NCBI GenBank assembly: GCA_030532425.1
Contig: JAUNLD010000018.1
Span: forward strand, 1-45,045
DNA: 45,045 bases
Direction of reading: 5' to 3'
Source of the DNA: Lautropia sp.
GTDB taxonomy: Bacteria; Pseudomonadota; Gammaproteobacteria; Burkholderiales; Burkholderiaceae_E
The position numbers and the translations under genes are program-made. Below, in pieces: positions 26,323-34,377 of this stretch. Below the pieces are notes generated by a model. It was not told the DNA's origin. It did not search any database and was given only the letters and a program-made list of their open reading frames with translations. The stretch's first letter is position 1; the number at the start of each line of letters is the position of its first letter.

Positions 26323-26532
26323 GATCTGACCGAAGACTGAAAAAAATGTGAAGGGAATGTGTTGTGGCGGTGCCGGCACGTGCCCGCGGCATGAAAGGCC
26401 AGGCATGTGCCAGTGTCAGCAACGACAAACAACGGCAATCGGGGACGGGGAATGCAGGTCGGTTTTCACCCCGATGGGGGAAGATCCGGGCCTGCCACGA
26501 CACCCGTATGCCGGACAGTGATTAAAACAAAG

Positions 26533-26553
26533 TAATGATCTTATCGATTATCA
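26533..26553 (-). promoter_or_regulatory. Fur-box-like site upstream of the iron ABC operon
   Basis: On the minus strand three GATAAT-type hexamers run head to tail (GATAAT, CGATAA, GATCAT) within a strikingly AT-rich patch. This matches the repeated-hexamer form of the Fur consensus imperfectly but clearly. It is placed to control the binding-protein operon on its left. Confidence 0.55.
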
Positions 26554-26568
26554 GTCACCTCTGTGGCC

Positions 26569-26591
26569 AAGCCCTTTCTGCGGAAGGGCTT
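26569..26591 (-). terminator. Hairpin after the GNAT gene
   Basis: A perfect 8-bp stem (AAGCCCTT and its complement) with a 7-base loop starts four bases past the stop codon of the acetyltransferase gene. No T-run follows, so termination may be Rho-assisted or the hairpin may only protect the mRNA end. Confidence 0.45.
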
Positions 26592-26594
26592 TCG

Positions 26595-27635
26595 TCAGCC
26601 GTGGGCCTGGGTGAGCAGTGCGTAGGCGGCGGTGGCAGGTTGTGCTGCAGGCGGTGTGGCGCCCGGGGCGCCCAGCCGGATCATGGCCGTCGTCTCGTCC
26701 ACCAGGCTCAGGCCCTGTGCCTGTAGCCAGGCATGCAGCAGCGGGGCGCCGGGCGTGTCGGGGGCTGGAGCAGACATGGCACGGGCGGGAGCGCCAAAAG
26801 CCGGCACGGGCGCGGCGAGGTCGATACGGATGAACTGGCCGTCCATGCCCCGGGTGAGCCAGCGCAGCAGCGACAGCAGCTGCGTGTCGTTGTCTGCCAG
26901 CACCGGCCCCAGCACCCAGCCTCGACCAAAGCGGCGCAGCAGCCCAAAGCCATGACGCTGGCCGGCATGGTCTTCGAGGACCGCTGCACGCACGGTGGAT
27001 GGCGGTGGGGGGGCACCGTGAGACTGGCGAACGGTGGCGTCATCAAGCGCCGTGCCCAGGAGCTGCCGCAGCAGCCAGCCCCGGGCCATGCCGCGCCGGG
27101 CCTCGTCCTGTGCCACCAGTGTGTCGATGTCGTCGGCGCGCAGGGCGCGTGTGTCCAGGCCGGTGGCCGGATCGGCGCTGGGGCCGGTATTCATGCCGGG
27201 CAGGGTAGCGGTGGGGGTAGGGTGCCAGATGCCCTGGTACTGCCGGCAGCGGCCGCTGGGCACGAAACCCAGTGAGGCATAGAGGGGCATGCCCGCCTCG
27301 GTGGCATGCAGCAGCACGTTGCGGCCGTCCAGATCGTGCAACAGTTGCCGGAGCAGGTGCCGGCCGATGCCGCGCCCTTGCCATTCGGGGGTGACGATCA
27401 CCATGCCGATGCTGGCCTGCTGCGAGCCCCAGTGCCAGACCAGCGCGGTGCCGATCAGCGTGTCGTCCTTGCATGCCGCGACTGCCTGGCCGTGTGCCTG
27501 CGCCTGGCGCAGATAATCGGCCCAGTCTTCCTGTCGGTGCGGCCAGCGCAGCGCCTGGCTCATCGCCCAGGCGGCCGCCAGGTCGTCGTCGCGCAGCGGG
27601 CGCAGGTGCAGGTGGGGTGGACATGAGGGGCTCAT
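26595..27635 (-). CDS. GNAT N-acetyltransferase with second C-terminal acetyltransferase-like domain
   Basis: The 346-residue product has an N-terminal GNAT domain (about residues 8-140) with the acetyl-CoA loop motif A at IVTPEWQGRGIGRHLLRQLL, followed by a strand/helix (NVLLHATEAGMPLYASLGF). The C-terminal half (about 160-345) begins TRALRADDIDTLVAQDEARR and resembles the Acetyltransf_18 domain that follows GNAT in YitH-like proteins. The start at 27635 is chosen because the frame upstream is antisense to exbD and has no similarity. The substrate is unknown. It lies between the iron-uptake operon and exbD on the same strand. Confidence 0.82.
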   Translation of the reverse strand: MSPSCPPHLHLRPLRDDDLAAAWAMSQALRWPHRQEDWADYLRQAQAHGQAVAACKDDTLIGTALVWHWGSQQASIGMVIVTPEWQGRGIGRHLLRQLLHDLDGRNVLLHATEAGMPLYASLGFVPSGRCRQYQGIWHPTPTATLPGMNTGPSADPATGLDTRALRADDIDTLVAQDEARRGMARGWLLRQLLGTALDDATVRQSHGAPPPPSTVRAAVLEDHAGQRHGFGLLRRFGRGWVLGPVLADNDTQLLSLLRWLTRGMDGQFIRIDLAAPVPAFGAPARAMSAPAPDTPGAPLLHAWLQAQGLSLVDETTAMIRLGAPGATPPAAQPATAAYALLTQAHG

Positions 27636-27720
27636 GCCGGGCCCCCGTGAAAAACGCGCAGGAGCCGCCCGGGTGTGGCACGCGCGCTGGCCAGGTGCGC
27701 GCTGCCGGCCGGCTCCGCCT

Positions 27721-28137
27721 TCATTCTTCGGGTTGCGAGATGAAACCCACCTTGGCCAGGCCGGCCTTCGAGGCATCGACGATGGTCTGGGCCACGTACT
27801 GATACGGCGTGGACTCATCGGCACGCAGGTGGACGGCGGGTTGCGGGTCTTGTGTGGCGGCTTCCTTGAAGCGGGCGGCGGCGTCTTCGCGGCTGACCGG
27901 ATCCTTGCCCCAGAAGCGGTTGCCCTCGGCATCGATCGAGAATTCGATGACGTTGGGCTTGTTGTCGGTGGGGTTGGTGGTGGCTTTGGGCAGGGCCAGT
28001 TGTACCGAATTGGTGAGCAGGGGGGCGGTGACGATGAAAATCACCAGCAGCACCAGCATCACGTCGATCAGCGGCACCATGTTGATCTCGCCCATCGGCG
28101 TGTTGCTGTGCTTGGAGTCGAAGCTGGCAAAGGCCAT
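27721..28137 (-). CDS. exbD: Biopolymer transport protein ExbD
   Basis: The 138-residue inner-membrane protein has one N-terminal helix (NMVPLIDVMLVLLVIFIVTA) containing the essential membrane Asp (PLIDVML), and a periplasmic domain. With ExbB it forms the proton channel that energises TonB. The ATG at 28137 is preceded by AGAAGGA at good spacing; an upstream in-frame ATG at 28194 would add residues without family similarity. It is third in the tonB-exbB-exbD operon, 53 bp after exbB. Confidence 0.95.
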   Translation of the reverse strand: MAFASFDSKHSNTPMGEINMVPLIDVMLVLLVIFIVTAPLLTNSVQLALPKATTNPTDNKPNVIEFSIDAEGNRFWGKDPVSREDAAARFKEAATQDPQPAVHLRADESTPYQYVAQTIVDASKAGLAKVGFISQPEE

Positions 28138-28190
28138 GAGAGGTGTCCTTCTGAGGCAGGGGACACGCCGGGTGACCCCTGCCGGGTTCA

Positions 28191-28922
28191 TCAACGATAG
28201 TCGGCGGGGGCAGTGCCGTCGCCACGCGACTGGCCGCGCAGGGTCTGGCCCGACGAGAGGAAGGCAAAAAGCTCGAAGGCAAAGGCATCCAGCTTGGCCG
28301 ACAGCACGCGGTTGCGGCGGGTGAGCCAGTTGTAGCCGACGACGGCCGGCAGGGCCACGGCCAGGCCCAGGCCGGTCATGATGAGTGCCTCGCCCACCGG
28401 GCCGGCCACCTTGTCGAGCGAGCCCGAGCCGCTGAGGCCAATACCGATCAGGGCATGATAGACGCCCCAGACCGTGCCGAACAGGCCGACGAAGGGCGCG
28501 GTCGAGCCTACGGTGGCCAGCACGGTCAGGCCGTCTTCCAGGCGCACGGTTTCTTCATCCAGCACCTTCTTGATGGTGCGGGTGAGAAAGTCCTGCTCGC
28601 TGCCGGCCTCGGCCAGGCGCGCGGTGCCATAGCGCTGGTAATGGGCGCTGGCGTGCATGGCGTTGGCCGTCAGGCGCGAGAACGGGTCCTGAATGCCCCG
28701 GGTGGCAATTTCCTGTTGCACGGCCTCCAGCGAGGAAGCTTCCCAGAACATTTTCAGGAAGCGCTCGGAGCGGCTGCCGCGGATCAGGTGGGTGACGCCC
28801 TTGATGACGATCAGCGCCCACGAGATGACCGACATGAACAGCAGGATGCCCAGCAGCGACTTGCTGACCAGATCGCCCTGCGCAATGAAATGGCCAAAGC
28901 CAAGGGTGGTGGGTTCGTTCAC
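28191..28922 (-). CDS. exbB: TonB-system proton channel protein ExbB
   Basis: The 243-residue MotA/TolQ/ExbB-family protein has three membrane helices: residues about 22-42 (LLGILLFMSVISWALIVIKG), then two after residue 120. The family region is clear at LTVLATVGSTAPFVGLFGTV and GLGLAVALPAVVGYNWLTR. ExbB pentamers surround ExbD and drive TonB with the proton gradient. It starts six bases after the tonB stop, so expression is tightly coupled. Confidence 0.96.
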   Translation of the reverse strand: MNEPTTLGFGHFIAQGDLVSKSLLGILLFMSVISWALIVIKGVTHLIRGSRSERFLKMFWEASSLEAVQQEIATRGIQDPFSRLTANAMHASAHYQRYGTARLAEAGSEQDFLTRTIKKVLDEETVRLEDGLTVLATVGSTAPFVGLFGTVWGVYHALIGIGLSGSGSLDKVAGPVGEALIMTGLGLAVALPAVVGYNWLTRRNRVLSAKLDAFAFELFAFLSSGQTLRGQSRGDGTAPADYR

Positions 28923-28928
28923 GAGTGG

Positions 28929-29837
28929 TTACTCCAGTTGAAAATCGACGGGCACATGGGCAAGGCTGCGGACGGCAACCCCCTCGCTGTTGAGCTGTGG
29001 CGTGAAGCGGGCGCCACGGACGGCGGTCACGGCGGCATCGTCCAGCCGGGGAGAGCCGGAAGACGTCAGGATGCTGATCTTCAGCGGTACACCCTGCTCG
29101 TCGATCAGCACTTCCAGCATTACCTTGCCGGTTTCGCCGGCCCGTTTGGAAAAGGCGGGGTACACGGGCCTGGGCTGGCGCAGGTAATTGACGGCGCGCC
29201 CCTGGCGTACCGGCAGGGCATCACTGGGGCCAGGACGGCCTGAACCGGGCGATGGCGGCGTGCCGGCCGGCGCGTTGGGCGTGCCCTCCACCGGCGGGGC
29301 CGGTGGGGCGGGCGGCGTGGGCGCCGGTGGGGTGGGCGCAGGCGGCGCCGGCGGTGGAGGCTCGGGTGGTGGCGGCGGCGGGGGGGGCGCCTTGGGTTTT
29401 GGCGTGGGTTTTTTGGGCTTGGGTTTGGGTTTCTTCACCTCATAAACCGGGGGAGGCGCAGGGGCCGGCGGCGGCTCGGCCACCACCGGCTCGGGCTCCG
29501 GCTCGGGTTCGGGAGGGGGCGGCGGCGGTGGAGGCGGGGGCGCAGCGGGTTCGGGGATCACCGGCGGTTGGGGAGGGGCCTCGATCAGGTCCACGTAGAC
29601 CGGCACATCGTCGCCCGCAGCGACGGTGAGCGTGTCGGCGCGACTCAGGCCGAACAGGATCAGGGCGTGCGCGGCCAGGACGCCGCCCAGCAGCGGCAGC
29701 TGGTGCCAGCGTGCCGTACCGCGATCGCGCCGGATGGCGGCAGCCAGCGAGGCGTCGAGCGCATCGGCCGATTCGGGCAGGGCAGCGGCAGACCGCACCG
29801 GGTCGGGCGCCTGTGGAGGGGCGGACGGTGTCTTCAC
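28929..29837 (-). CDS. tonB: Energy transducer TonB
   Basis: The 302-residue protein links the ExbBD motor to outer-membrane receptors. Residues 1-45 are cytoplasmic, a single helix lies at about 47-66 (LPLLGGVLAAHALILFGLS), and a long proline-rich spacer (about 85-195) includes runs of ten prolines, EP repeats and KPKPKPKK. The C-terminal TonB domain (about 215-302) reads YLRQPRPVYPAFSKRAGETG and VMLEVLIDEQGVPLKI. It is the first gene of tonB-exbB-exbD and has a strong Fur-box-like site 160 bp upstream. The spacer DNA is a GC repeat tract prone to slippage. No TonB-dependent receptor is in the window. Confidence 0.95.
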   Translation of the reverse strand: MKTPSAPPQAPDPVRSAAALPESADALDASLAAAIRRDRGTARWHQLPLLGGVLAAHALILFGLSRADTLTVAAGDDVPVYVDLIEAPPQPPVIPEPAAPPPPPPPPPPEPEPEPEPVVAEPPPAPAPPPVYEVKKPKPKPKKPTPKPKAPPPPPPPPEPPPPAPPAPTPPAPTPPAPPAPPVEGTPNAPAGTPPSPGSGRPGPSDALPVRQGRAVNYLRQPRPVYPAFSKRAGETGKVMLEVLIDEQGVPLKISILTSSGSPRLDDAAVTAVRGARFTPQLNSEGVAVRSLAHVPVDFQLE

Positions 29838-29995
29838 ACGAAAAAGGGGCTAGGGGTTACACGGGCCGGGCGCCATCACCTGCGCCATGCGGCCTGCACG
29901 TGTGCCGGGCAGGCAGGCAACGGGGCCGTGGCCTGCGTGCAGGTGCAGCGCTGGCCGCTGGCAGATATGGCCCATGCTCGATCATCAATGAGCTG

Positions 29996-30017
29996 GATAA
30001 TGGTAACGATTCGCATT
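29996..30017 (-). promoter_or_regulatory. Fur-box-like site upstream of tonB
   Basis: On the plus strand the site reads GATAAT, GGTAAC, GATTCG, CATT in succession, close to the 19-bp Fur consensus and of the AATGCGAATCGTTACC form common in Pseudomonas and Burkholderia Fur targets. It lies in the 342-bp divergent gap between tonB and ribA, where no gene is seen. Iron repression of the tonB operon is inferred. Confidence 0.65.
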
Positions 30018-30179
30018 GATTCCTGCAAACATGACAAGGGCCGTGCTGGCAAGCAGGATTTCAGGATGGCGGGGCGTTTTCGTGCGGGGGGCAACACCGG
30101 TCCGTCGTGCGGCCGCCGCTGCGCTCCGGGGGGCGGCCGGTGGCATGGCCGGGGGCAGTCTGTACCTTACAATGGCCGG

Positions 30180-31397
30180 ATGCGTGTTCATCCTCCTTCT
30201 TCTTCCGACCTGCCAGCGCGGCGTGCCCTGGTGCAGGTCGATCGGACGCTGACCGAGATGCGTCATGGCCGGCCTGTCATCATCCGGGCGGCCGACGGGC
30301 GCGACTGGCTGTATGCCGCTGTTGAAACCCTGTCGATGCCGTCCTGGCAGGCGTTGTCGTCGCTGGGTGGTGGCTGGAAGCTGTGTGTGTCGGTGCAGCG
30401 GGCGACGGTCATGGGGCTGTCGCTGGCGGCTGATGACGATCCGGCGGGCATCGACGTGCCGGGAACGGAGCAGCCCTTTGTCCGTGTGCTGTCCGGGGAG
30501 GTGCCGCTGGCCGCGCTGTGGCAGCAGGCGGGGCTGGATCTGTCGCAGTCGGCCGAGGCGGGCGGTGATGGTCTGGTGCCTGTGCAGGATGAGGCGGCCG
30601 AGGCGGCGCTGGCGTTGGCGCGTCACGGCCGGCTGGCCCCTGCGGTGGTGGGGCGGCCGCTGCCGCCTGTCGATACCCCGGGCGGGCGGGCACCTGCTGA
30701 TGGGGCCGACGAGATCGGTCTGGATGCGCTGCTGCGGGTGGAGGCTGCCGTGGTGATGGAGCATGCACGGGCACGGCCGGTACTGCTCGACAGGGTGGCC
30801 GAGGCGCCGGTGCCACTGGCGGATGATGCGGATAGCCGCTTCGTGGTGTTCCGCGAACCAGGCAGTGACTTCGAGCACGTGGCGGTCATCGTCGGCAAGC
30901 CGGAGCTGGATGGCGACGAGCCGGTGCCGGTGCGCCTGCATTCCTCCTGCCTGACGGGTGACCTGTTCGGCAGCCTGCGCTGTGATTGCGGCGACCAGCT
31001 GCGCGGCACGGTCGCCCGGCTGGCCCGGCGTGGTGGCGGCATCGTCCTTTATCTGTCGCAGGAAGGCCGGGGCATCGGTCTCATCAACAAGCTGCGGGCC
31101 TATGTGCGTCAGGATCAGGGGCTGGACACGCTCGATGCCAACCATTCGCTGGGCTTCCGGATGGACGAGCGCCATTTTGCGGTGGCGGCCGGCATGCTGC
31201 GTCAGCTGGGCTGTCGGCGCATCCTGCTGCTGACCAACAACCCGGCCAAGATCGCGGCGCTGGCACAGGCCGGGATCGAGGTGCTCGACCGTGAGGCGGT
31301 GCTGGGCAGCGTCAACCCGCACAACCAGCGCTATCTGGCCACCAAGCTGCGCCGCGGGGGCCATCTGTTCGACGAGGATGAGCTGGGCGCCTCCTGA
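30180..31397 (+). CDS. ribA: GTP cyclohydrolase II with degenerate RibB-like N-terminal half
   Basis: Residues about 205-405 are a full GTP cyclohydrolase II, which opens GTP to the first riboflavin intermediate. The zinc cysteines sit in SSCLTGDLFGSLRCDCGDQL (C-x10-C-x-C), and YLSQEGRGIGLINKLRAY holds the catalytic region. Residues 1-200 match the frame of 3,4-dihydroxybutanone-4-phosphate synthase (DRTLTEMRHGRPVII, AAVETLSM, LCVSVQRATVMGLSL). However, the acidic Mg-binding ENEGD-type motif is replaced by RAADGRD, so that half is probably inactive. The ATG at 30180 is chosen; the frame is open upstream but antisense to tonB. It is followed 98 bp on by folE. Confidence 0.9.
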   Translation: MRVHPPSSSDLPARRALVQVDRTLTEMRHGRPVIIRAADGRDWLYAAVETLSMPSWQALSSLGGGWKLCVSVQRATVMGLSLAADDDPAGIDVPGTEQPFVRVLSGEVPLAALWQQAGLDLSQSAEAGGDGLVPVQDEAAEAALALARHGRLAPAVVGRPLPPVDTPGGRAPADGADEIGLDALLRVEAAVVMEHARARPVLLDRVAEAPVPLADDADSRFVVFREPGSDFEHVAVIVGKPELDGDEPVPVRLHSSCLTGDLFGSLRCDCGDQLRGTVARLARRGGGIVLYLSQEGRGIGLINKLRAYVRQDQGLDTLDANHSLGFRMDERHFAVAAGMLRQLGCRRILLLTNNPAKIAALAQAGIEVLDREAVLGSVNPHNQRYLATKLRRGGHLFDEDELGAS

Positions 31398-31495
31398 ATG
31401 GACATGCTCGCCCCGGCAGGATGGTCGTCCACGCGGTGGGGGCGTGGCTCGGGTATGCTTCGGGACATCCCGCCTTCACAACACCGGAGAATCGC

Positions 31496-32233
31496 TTGAA
31501 CGCCTCTTCTGCTTCCCAGATCAGCGGCAACCTGCCGGCTGGCCAGTCTTCGCCTGCCGACGAGGAAGGCCGGCCGATGTCCGAGGTCATCCGCGCCCGC
31601 ATTCAGGCCAGCGGACAGCGCTTTCATGCCAATGACAACATCGCTGCCTTCATTCAGGACGATGCCGAGCGCGCGGCCCTGCAGGACGAGGTGGCGCAGA
31701 AGGTCGAGGCGCTGTTGCAGTCGCTGGTGATCGACACCGCCTCCGACCACAACACCCAGGATACGGCCCGGCGTGTGGCCAAGATGTATCTGAACGAGGT
31801 GTTTGCAGGGCGTTATCAGGCGGCGCCATCGATGACCGAGTTTCCCAACGTCGAGAAACTCAGCGAGCTGCTGGTGGTGGGGCCGATCACCGTGCGCTCG
31901 GCCTGCTCGCATCATTTCTGTCCGATCATGGGGCGGCTGTGGGTGGGTGTGCTGCCCAATGCCGATTCCAACCTGATCGGGCTGTCGAAGTATGCGCGCC
32001 TGAGCGAATGGATCATGAGCCGTCCGCAGATCCAGGAAGAGGCGGTGAAGACGCTGGCCGACGAGCTGGAAAAACGCCTCAAGCCCGATGGCCTGGCGGT
32101 GGTGATGAAGGCCGACCATTTCTGCATGCACTGGCGCGGGGTGCGTGACCAGAGCCAGATGACCTCGTCGGTGATGCGTGGGGCCTTCCTGCGCAATGCC
32201 AGCCTGCGGCGCGAGTTTCTCGGCCTGATCTGA
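31496..32233 (+). CDS. folE: GTP cyclohydrolase I
   Basis: The 245-residue enzyme forms dihydroneopterin triphosphate from GTP for folate and pterin synthesis. The zinc ligands are visible: Cys and His in RSACSHHFCPIMG and the distal Cys in DHFCMHWRG. DHNTQDTARRVAKM and GLSKYARLSEW are family hallmarks. The start is set at a TTG (31496) with GGAG six bases upstream because the resulting N-terminal arm and length match other betaproteobacterial FolE. An ATG at 31577 (MSEVIRARIQ) with GAGGAAGG before it gives a 218-residue form and is a real alternative. It lies just after ribA on the same strand. Confidence 0.93.
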   Translation: MNASSASQISGNLPAGQSSPADEEGRPMSEVIRARIQASGQRFHANDNIAAFIQDDAERAALQDEVAQKVEALLQSLVIDTASDHNTQDTARRVAKMYLNEVFAGRYQAAPSMTEFPNVEKLSELLVVGPITVRSACSHHFCPIMGRLWVGVLPNADSNLIGLSKYARLSEWIMSRPQIQEEAVKTLADELEKRLKPDGLAVVMKADHFCMHWRGVRDQSQMTSSVMRGAFLRNASLRREFLGLI

Positions 32234-32602
32234 ACGCGCGCCCGTGACCGGTGCTGCTGGGGGCCATCCCGCCTCCATCGGTGCCGGCAAGGGCGATCTG
32301 AAGTTGCCCGAGTGTGTTCGGCTTTCCGTGTCCAGTATCCCTCCTGCGGCATGCTTGGGATCCGGCTGGCCGGCCAGCCACGGGTTTTGCCAACCAGATC
32401 GTCCACCATCAGTGTCAGGTCGATGTCCTCGTCCGGGGAGCCGCTGCACTCGCGTGTCGACAGCACCAGCAGGTCGGTCAGCAGGTGCAGCATCGTCTCG
32501 CCTTGCCGGTGGGAGCAGGGGCAGGGGATGCTGACATGGGGCGGCAGAACGGGGGAAGGACTATCATGCTGCAGCAATGAGGTCCTGTGCAAAAATAAGC
32601 CT
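32234..32602. other. Intergenic region between folE and galE
   Basis: No complete gene is evident. On the minus strand a frame from an ATG at 32493 begins MLHLLTDLLVLSTREC and continues DEDIDLTLMVDDLVG, with protein-like codon use for about 40 codons and an AAGGCGAG upstream, then turns into non-coding-looking sequence toward folE. It may be a fragment of a lost gene. The galE promoter should lie near 32560-32600, but no clear -35/-10 pair was found. Confidence 0.35.
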
Positions 32603-32624
32603 GCTATGAAGATGCTATGAAGAA
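32603..32624 (+). repeat. 11-bp tandem duplication over the galE start, creating a four-codon upstream ORF
   Basis: GCTATGAAGAT is followed directly by GCTATGAAGAA. The first copy creates an ATG at 32606 whose frame is Met-Lys-Met-Leu-stop, the stop TGA overlapping the galE ATG. The mini-frame could couple or dampen galE translation, or be a chance product of slippage. Confidence 0.6.
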
Positions 32625-33633
32625 ACAGACACTTCTGGTGACCGGTGGTGCCGGTTACATCGGTTCGCACACGGTGGTCGAGCTGCTGGCAGCCGGCCAG
32701 GATGTCGTCATCCTCGACGACTTCAGCAACGCCACACCCGGCGTCATCGACCGGATCGCCGAGCTGGCCGGACGCCGGCCGGTGGTGGTCGAGGGCGATG
32801 TCGGCGACCGCGAGACGGTGCGCACGCTGCTCAGCCGTCACCCGATCGATGCCACCATCCATTTTGCCGGCTTCAAGGCCGTGGGTGAGTCGGTGGCCAG
32901 GCCGCTGGCCTACTACCACAACAACGTCAGCGGCATGATCGTGCTGTTGCAGTGCCTGGAAGAGGCCGGCGCGCGCCGGCTGGTGTTCAGTTCGTCGGCC
33001 ACGGTCTACGGCGACCCGGCCTCGGTGCCGATCCGCGAGGATTTCCCCACCGGCGCCACCAACCCGTATGGCCGCACCAAGTGGCACATCGAGCACATCC
33101 TTGCCGACCTGGCCCATGCAGAAACCGCCTGGTCGATCGGTGTCCTGCGCTATTTCAATCCGGTCGGGGCGCATCCCTCCGGCCGCATCGGCGAAGATCC
33201 GAAAGGCATTCCCAACAACCTGATGCCCTTCGTCACCCAGGTGGCCGTCGGCAAGCGGCCGCAGCTGTCGGTCTTCGGGGGAGACTACCCCACGCCCGAT
33301 GGCACCGGCGTGCGCGACTACATCCACGTCGTCGATCTGGCCCTGGGCCATCTGGCGGCGGTGCAGAAGGTGATGGCCGGTACCGGGGCCTGGACCGTCA
33401 ATCTGGGCACCGGGCGCGGCTATTCGGTGCTGGAGATCGTCAAGGCCTTCGAGCAGGCCAGCGGGCGGAAGATTCCCTACCAGATCGTCGACCGCCGGCC
33501 GGGCGACATTGCCCAGTGCTATGCCGACCCGACACTGGCCGAGCAGATGCTGGGCTGGCGGGCAGAGCGCGATCTGGCACAGATGTGCGCCGACAGCTGG
33601 CGCTGGCAGCAGCAGAATCCGGACGGATACTGA
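32617..33633 (+). CDS. galE: UDP-glucose 4-epimerase
   Basis: The 338-residue extended short-chain dehydrogenase interconverts UDP-glucose and UDP-galactose, supplying galactose for surface polysaccharides. The NAD-binding motif is TGGAGYIGSH (residues 9-18), the catalytic pair is Tyr-x3-Lys in NPYGRTKWHIEHIL, and SSSATVYGD holds the catalytic Ser region. Length matches the family. The start at 32617 has only a weak GAAG upstream and overlaps the stop of a four-codon mini-frame. It is convergent with folK. Confidence 0.95.
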   Translation: MKKQTLLVTGGAGYIGSHTVVELLAAGQDVVILDDFSNATPGVIDRIAELAGRRPVVVEGDVGDRETVRTLLSRHPIDATIHFAGFKAVGESVARPLAYYHNNVSGMIVLLQCLEEAGARRLVFSSSATVYGDPASVPIREDFPTGATNPYGRTKWHIEHILADLAHAETAWSIGVLRYFNPVGAHPSGRIGEDPKGIPNNLMPFVTQVAVGKRPQLSVFGGDYPTPDGTGVRDYIHVVDLALGHLAAVQKVMAGTGAWTVNLGTGRGYSVLEIVKAFEQASGRKIPYQIVDRRPGDIAQCYADPTLAEQMLGWRAERDLAQMCADSWRWQQQNPDGY

Positions 33634-33753
33634 GGCCAGAAACCTGCCTGTCGCACCGGGCCCGTCTTGCCGCTGCTGCCTACCCCATGGTCCGGCCACG
33701 GGGCGTTGGGGCGCTGGAGCGGAGGCGCCCGTGCCGGGTCAGGGTGTTTTTCC

Positions 33754-34377
33754 CTATCGGGATGCCTGCTGCCCTGGCCCTTCGGCCAGCCGTGTGCAGA
33801 CCTGAGCGGGGTCGGTCTGGCGCAACTGCGCCAGCAGCTGCCGGGCGCTGCCCCGCTGGCCCACCGGTACGTCGGGATCGATCTCGGCCAGTGGCATCAG
33901 TACGAACAGCCGTTGTGCCATCCGCGGGTGCGGCAGTGTCAGAAAGGCGCTGTCGGCGGAGTCGGTGCCGTAGAGCAGCAGATCCAGATCCAGTGTGCGC
34001 GGAGCATTGCGATAGGGGCGCTCGCGGCCGGCAGCGGTTTCGATCGCCAGCAGGGCTTGCAGGAGCTGTGCTGCCGTCAGCGTGGTGTGCACGCGCACGA
34101 CCTGGTTGAGAAAGTCTGGCCCCTGGGCCTCGAAGGGCGGGCTGCGATAGAGGCTGGAGCTGGCTTCCAGCCGGGTGCCGGGCAGCGCAGCGATGCGTTC
34201 ACCGGCTGCGGCCAGCGTCTGGGCCGAATCGCCCAGGCCACTGGGCAGGTTCGATCCCAGACCGATCCAGGCCCGCTGGGCCCGCGGAGCAGGGCTGTGC
34301 ATGGGGGCTCCGGCCGGTGCCGGGGCGTGTGGCGGTACGGCCGGGCCTGGCAGTGCCGCCGGGGCATTGTCCTTCAT
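33754..34377 (-). CDS. folK: 2-amino-4-hydroxy-6-hydroxymethyldihydropteridine pyrophosphokinase
   Basis: HPPK transfers pyrophosphate from ATP to hydroxymethyl-dihydropterin in folate synthesis. Diagnostic segments are AWIGLGSNL, SSLYRSPPFEAQGPDFLNQV, ETAAGRERPYRNAPRTLDLD and LPHPRMAQRLFVLMPLAEI. The ATG at 34377 overlaps the pcnB stop as ATGA, suggesting translational coupling; this gives 207 residues with a Pro/Ala-rich N-terminal arm of about 35. An internal ATG at 34302 would give a compact protein of usual size. It is last in the HAD-pcnB-folK operon. Confidence 0.93.
   Translation of the reverse strand: MKDNAPAALPGPAVPPHAPAPAGAPMHSPAPRAQRAWIGLGSNLPSGLGDSAQTLAAAGERIAALPGTRLEASSSLYRSPPFEAQGPDFLNQVVRVHTTLTAAQLLQALLAIETAAGRERPYRNAPRTLDLDLLLYGTDSADSAFLTLPHPRMAQRLFVLMPLAEIDPDVPVGQRGSARQLLAQLRQTDPAQVCTRLAEGPGQQASR

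Noticed and set aside
29188-29445. Glycine-rich plus-strand protein
   Set aside because: It is the antisense reading of the proline-rich spacer of tonB.
31912-33699. A 595-residue minus-strand gene across folE and galE
   Set aside because: It is antisense to two clear genes over most of its length and has no domain; only the short middle section is noted separately.
33690-33750. Intrinsic terminator after galE
   Set aside because: A 6-bp GGGCGC/GCGCCC stem is present, but the nearest T-run is about 20 bases away, so it does not meet the usual form.
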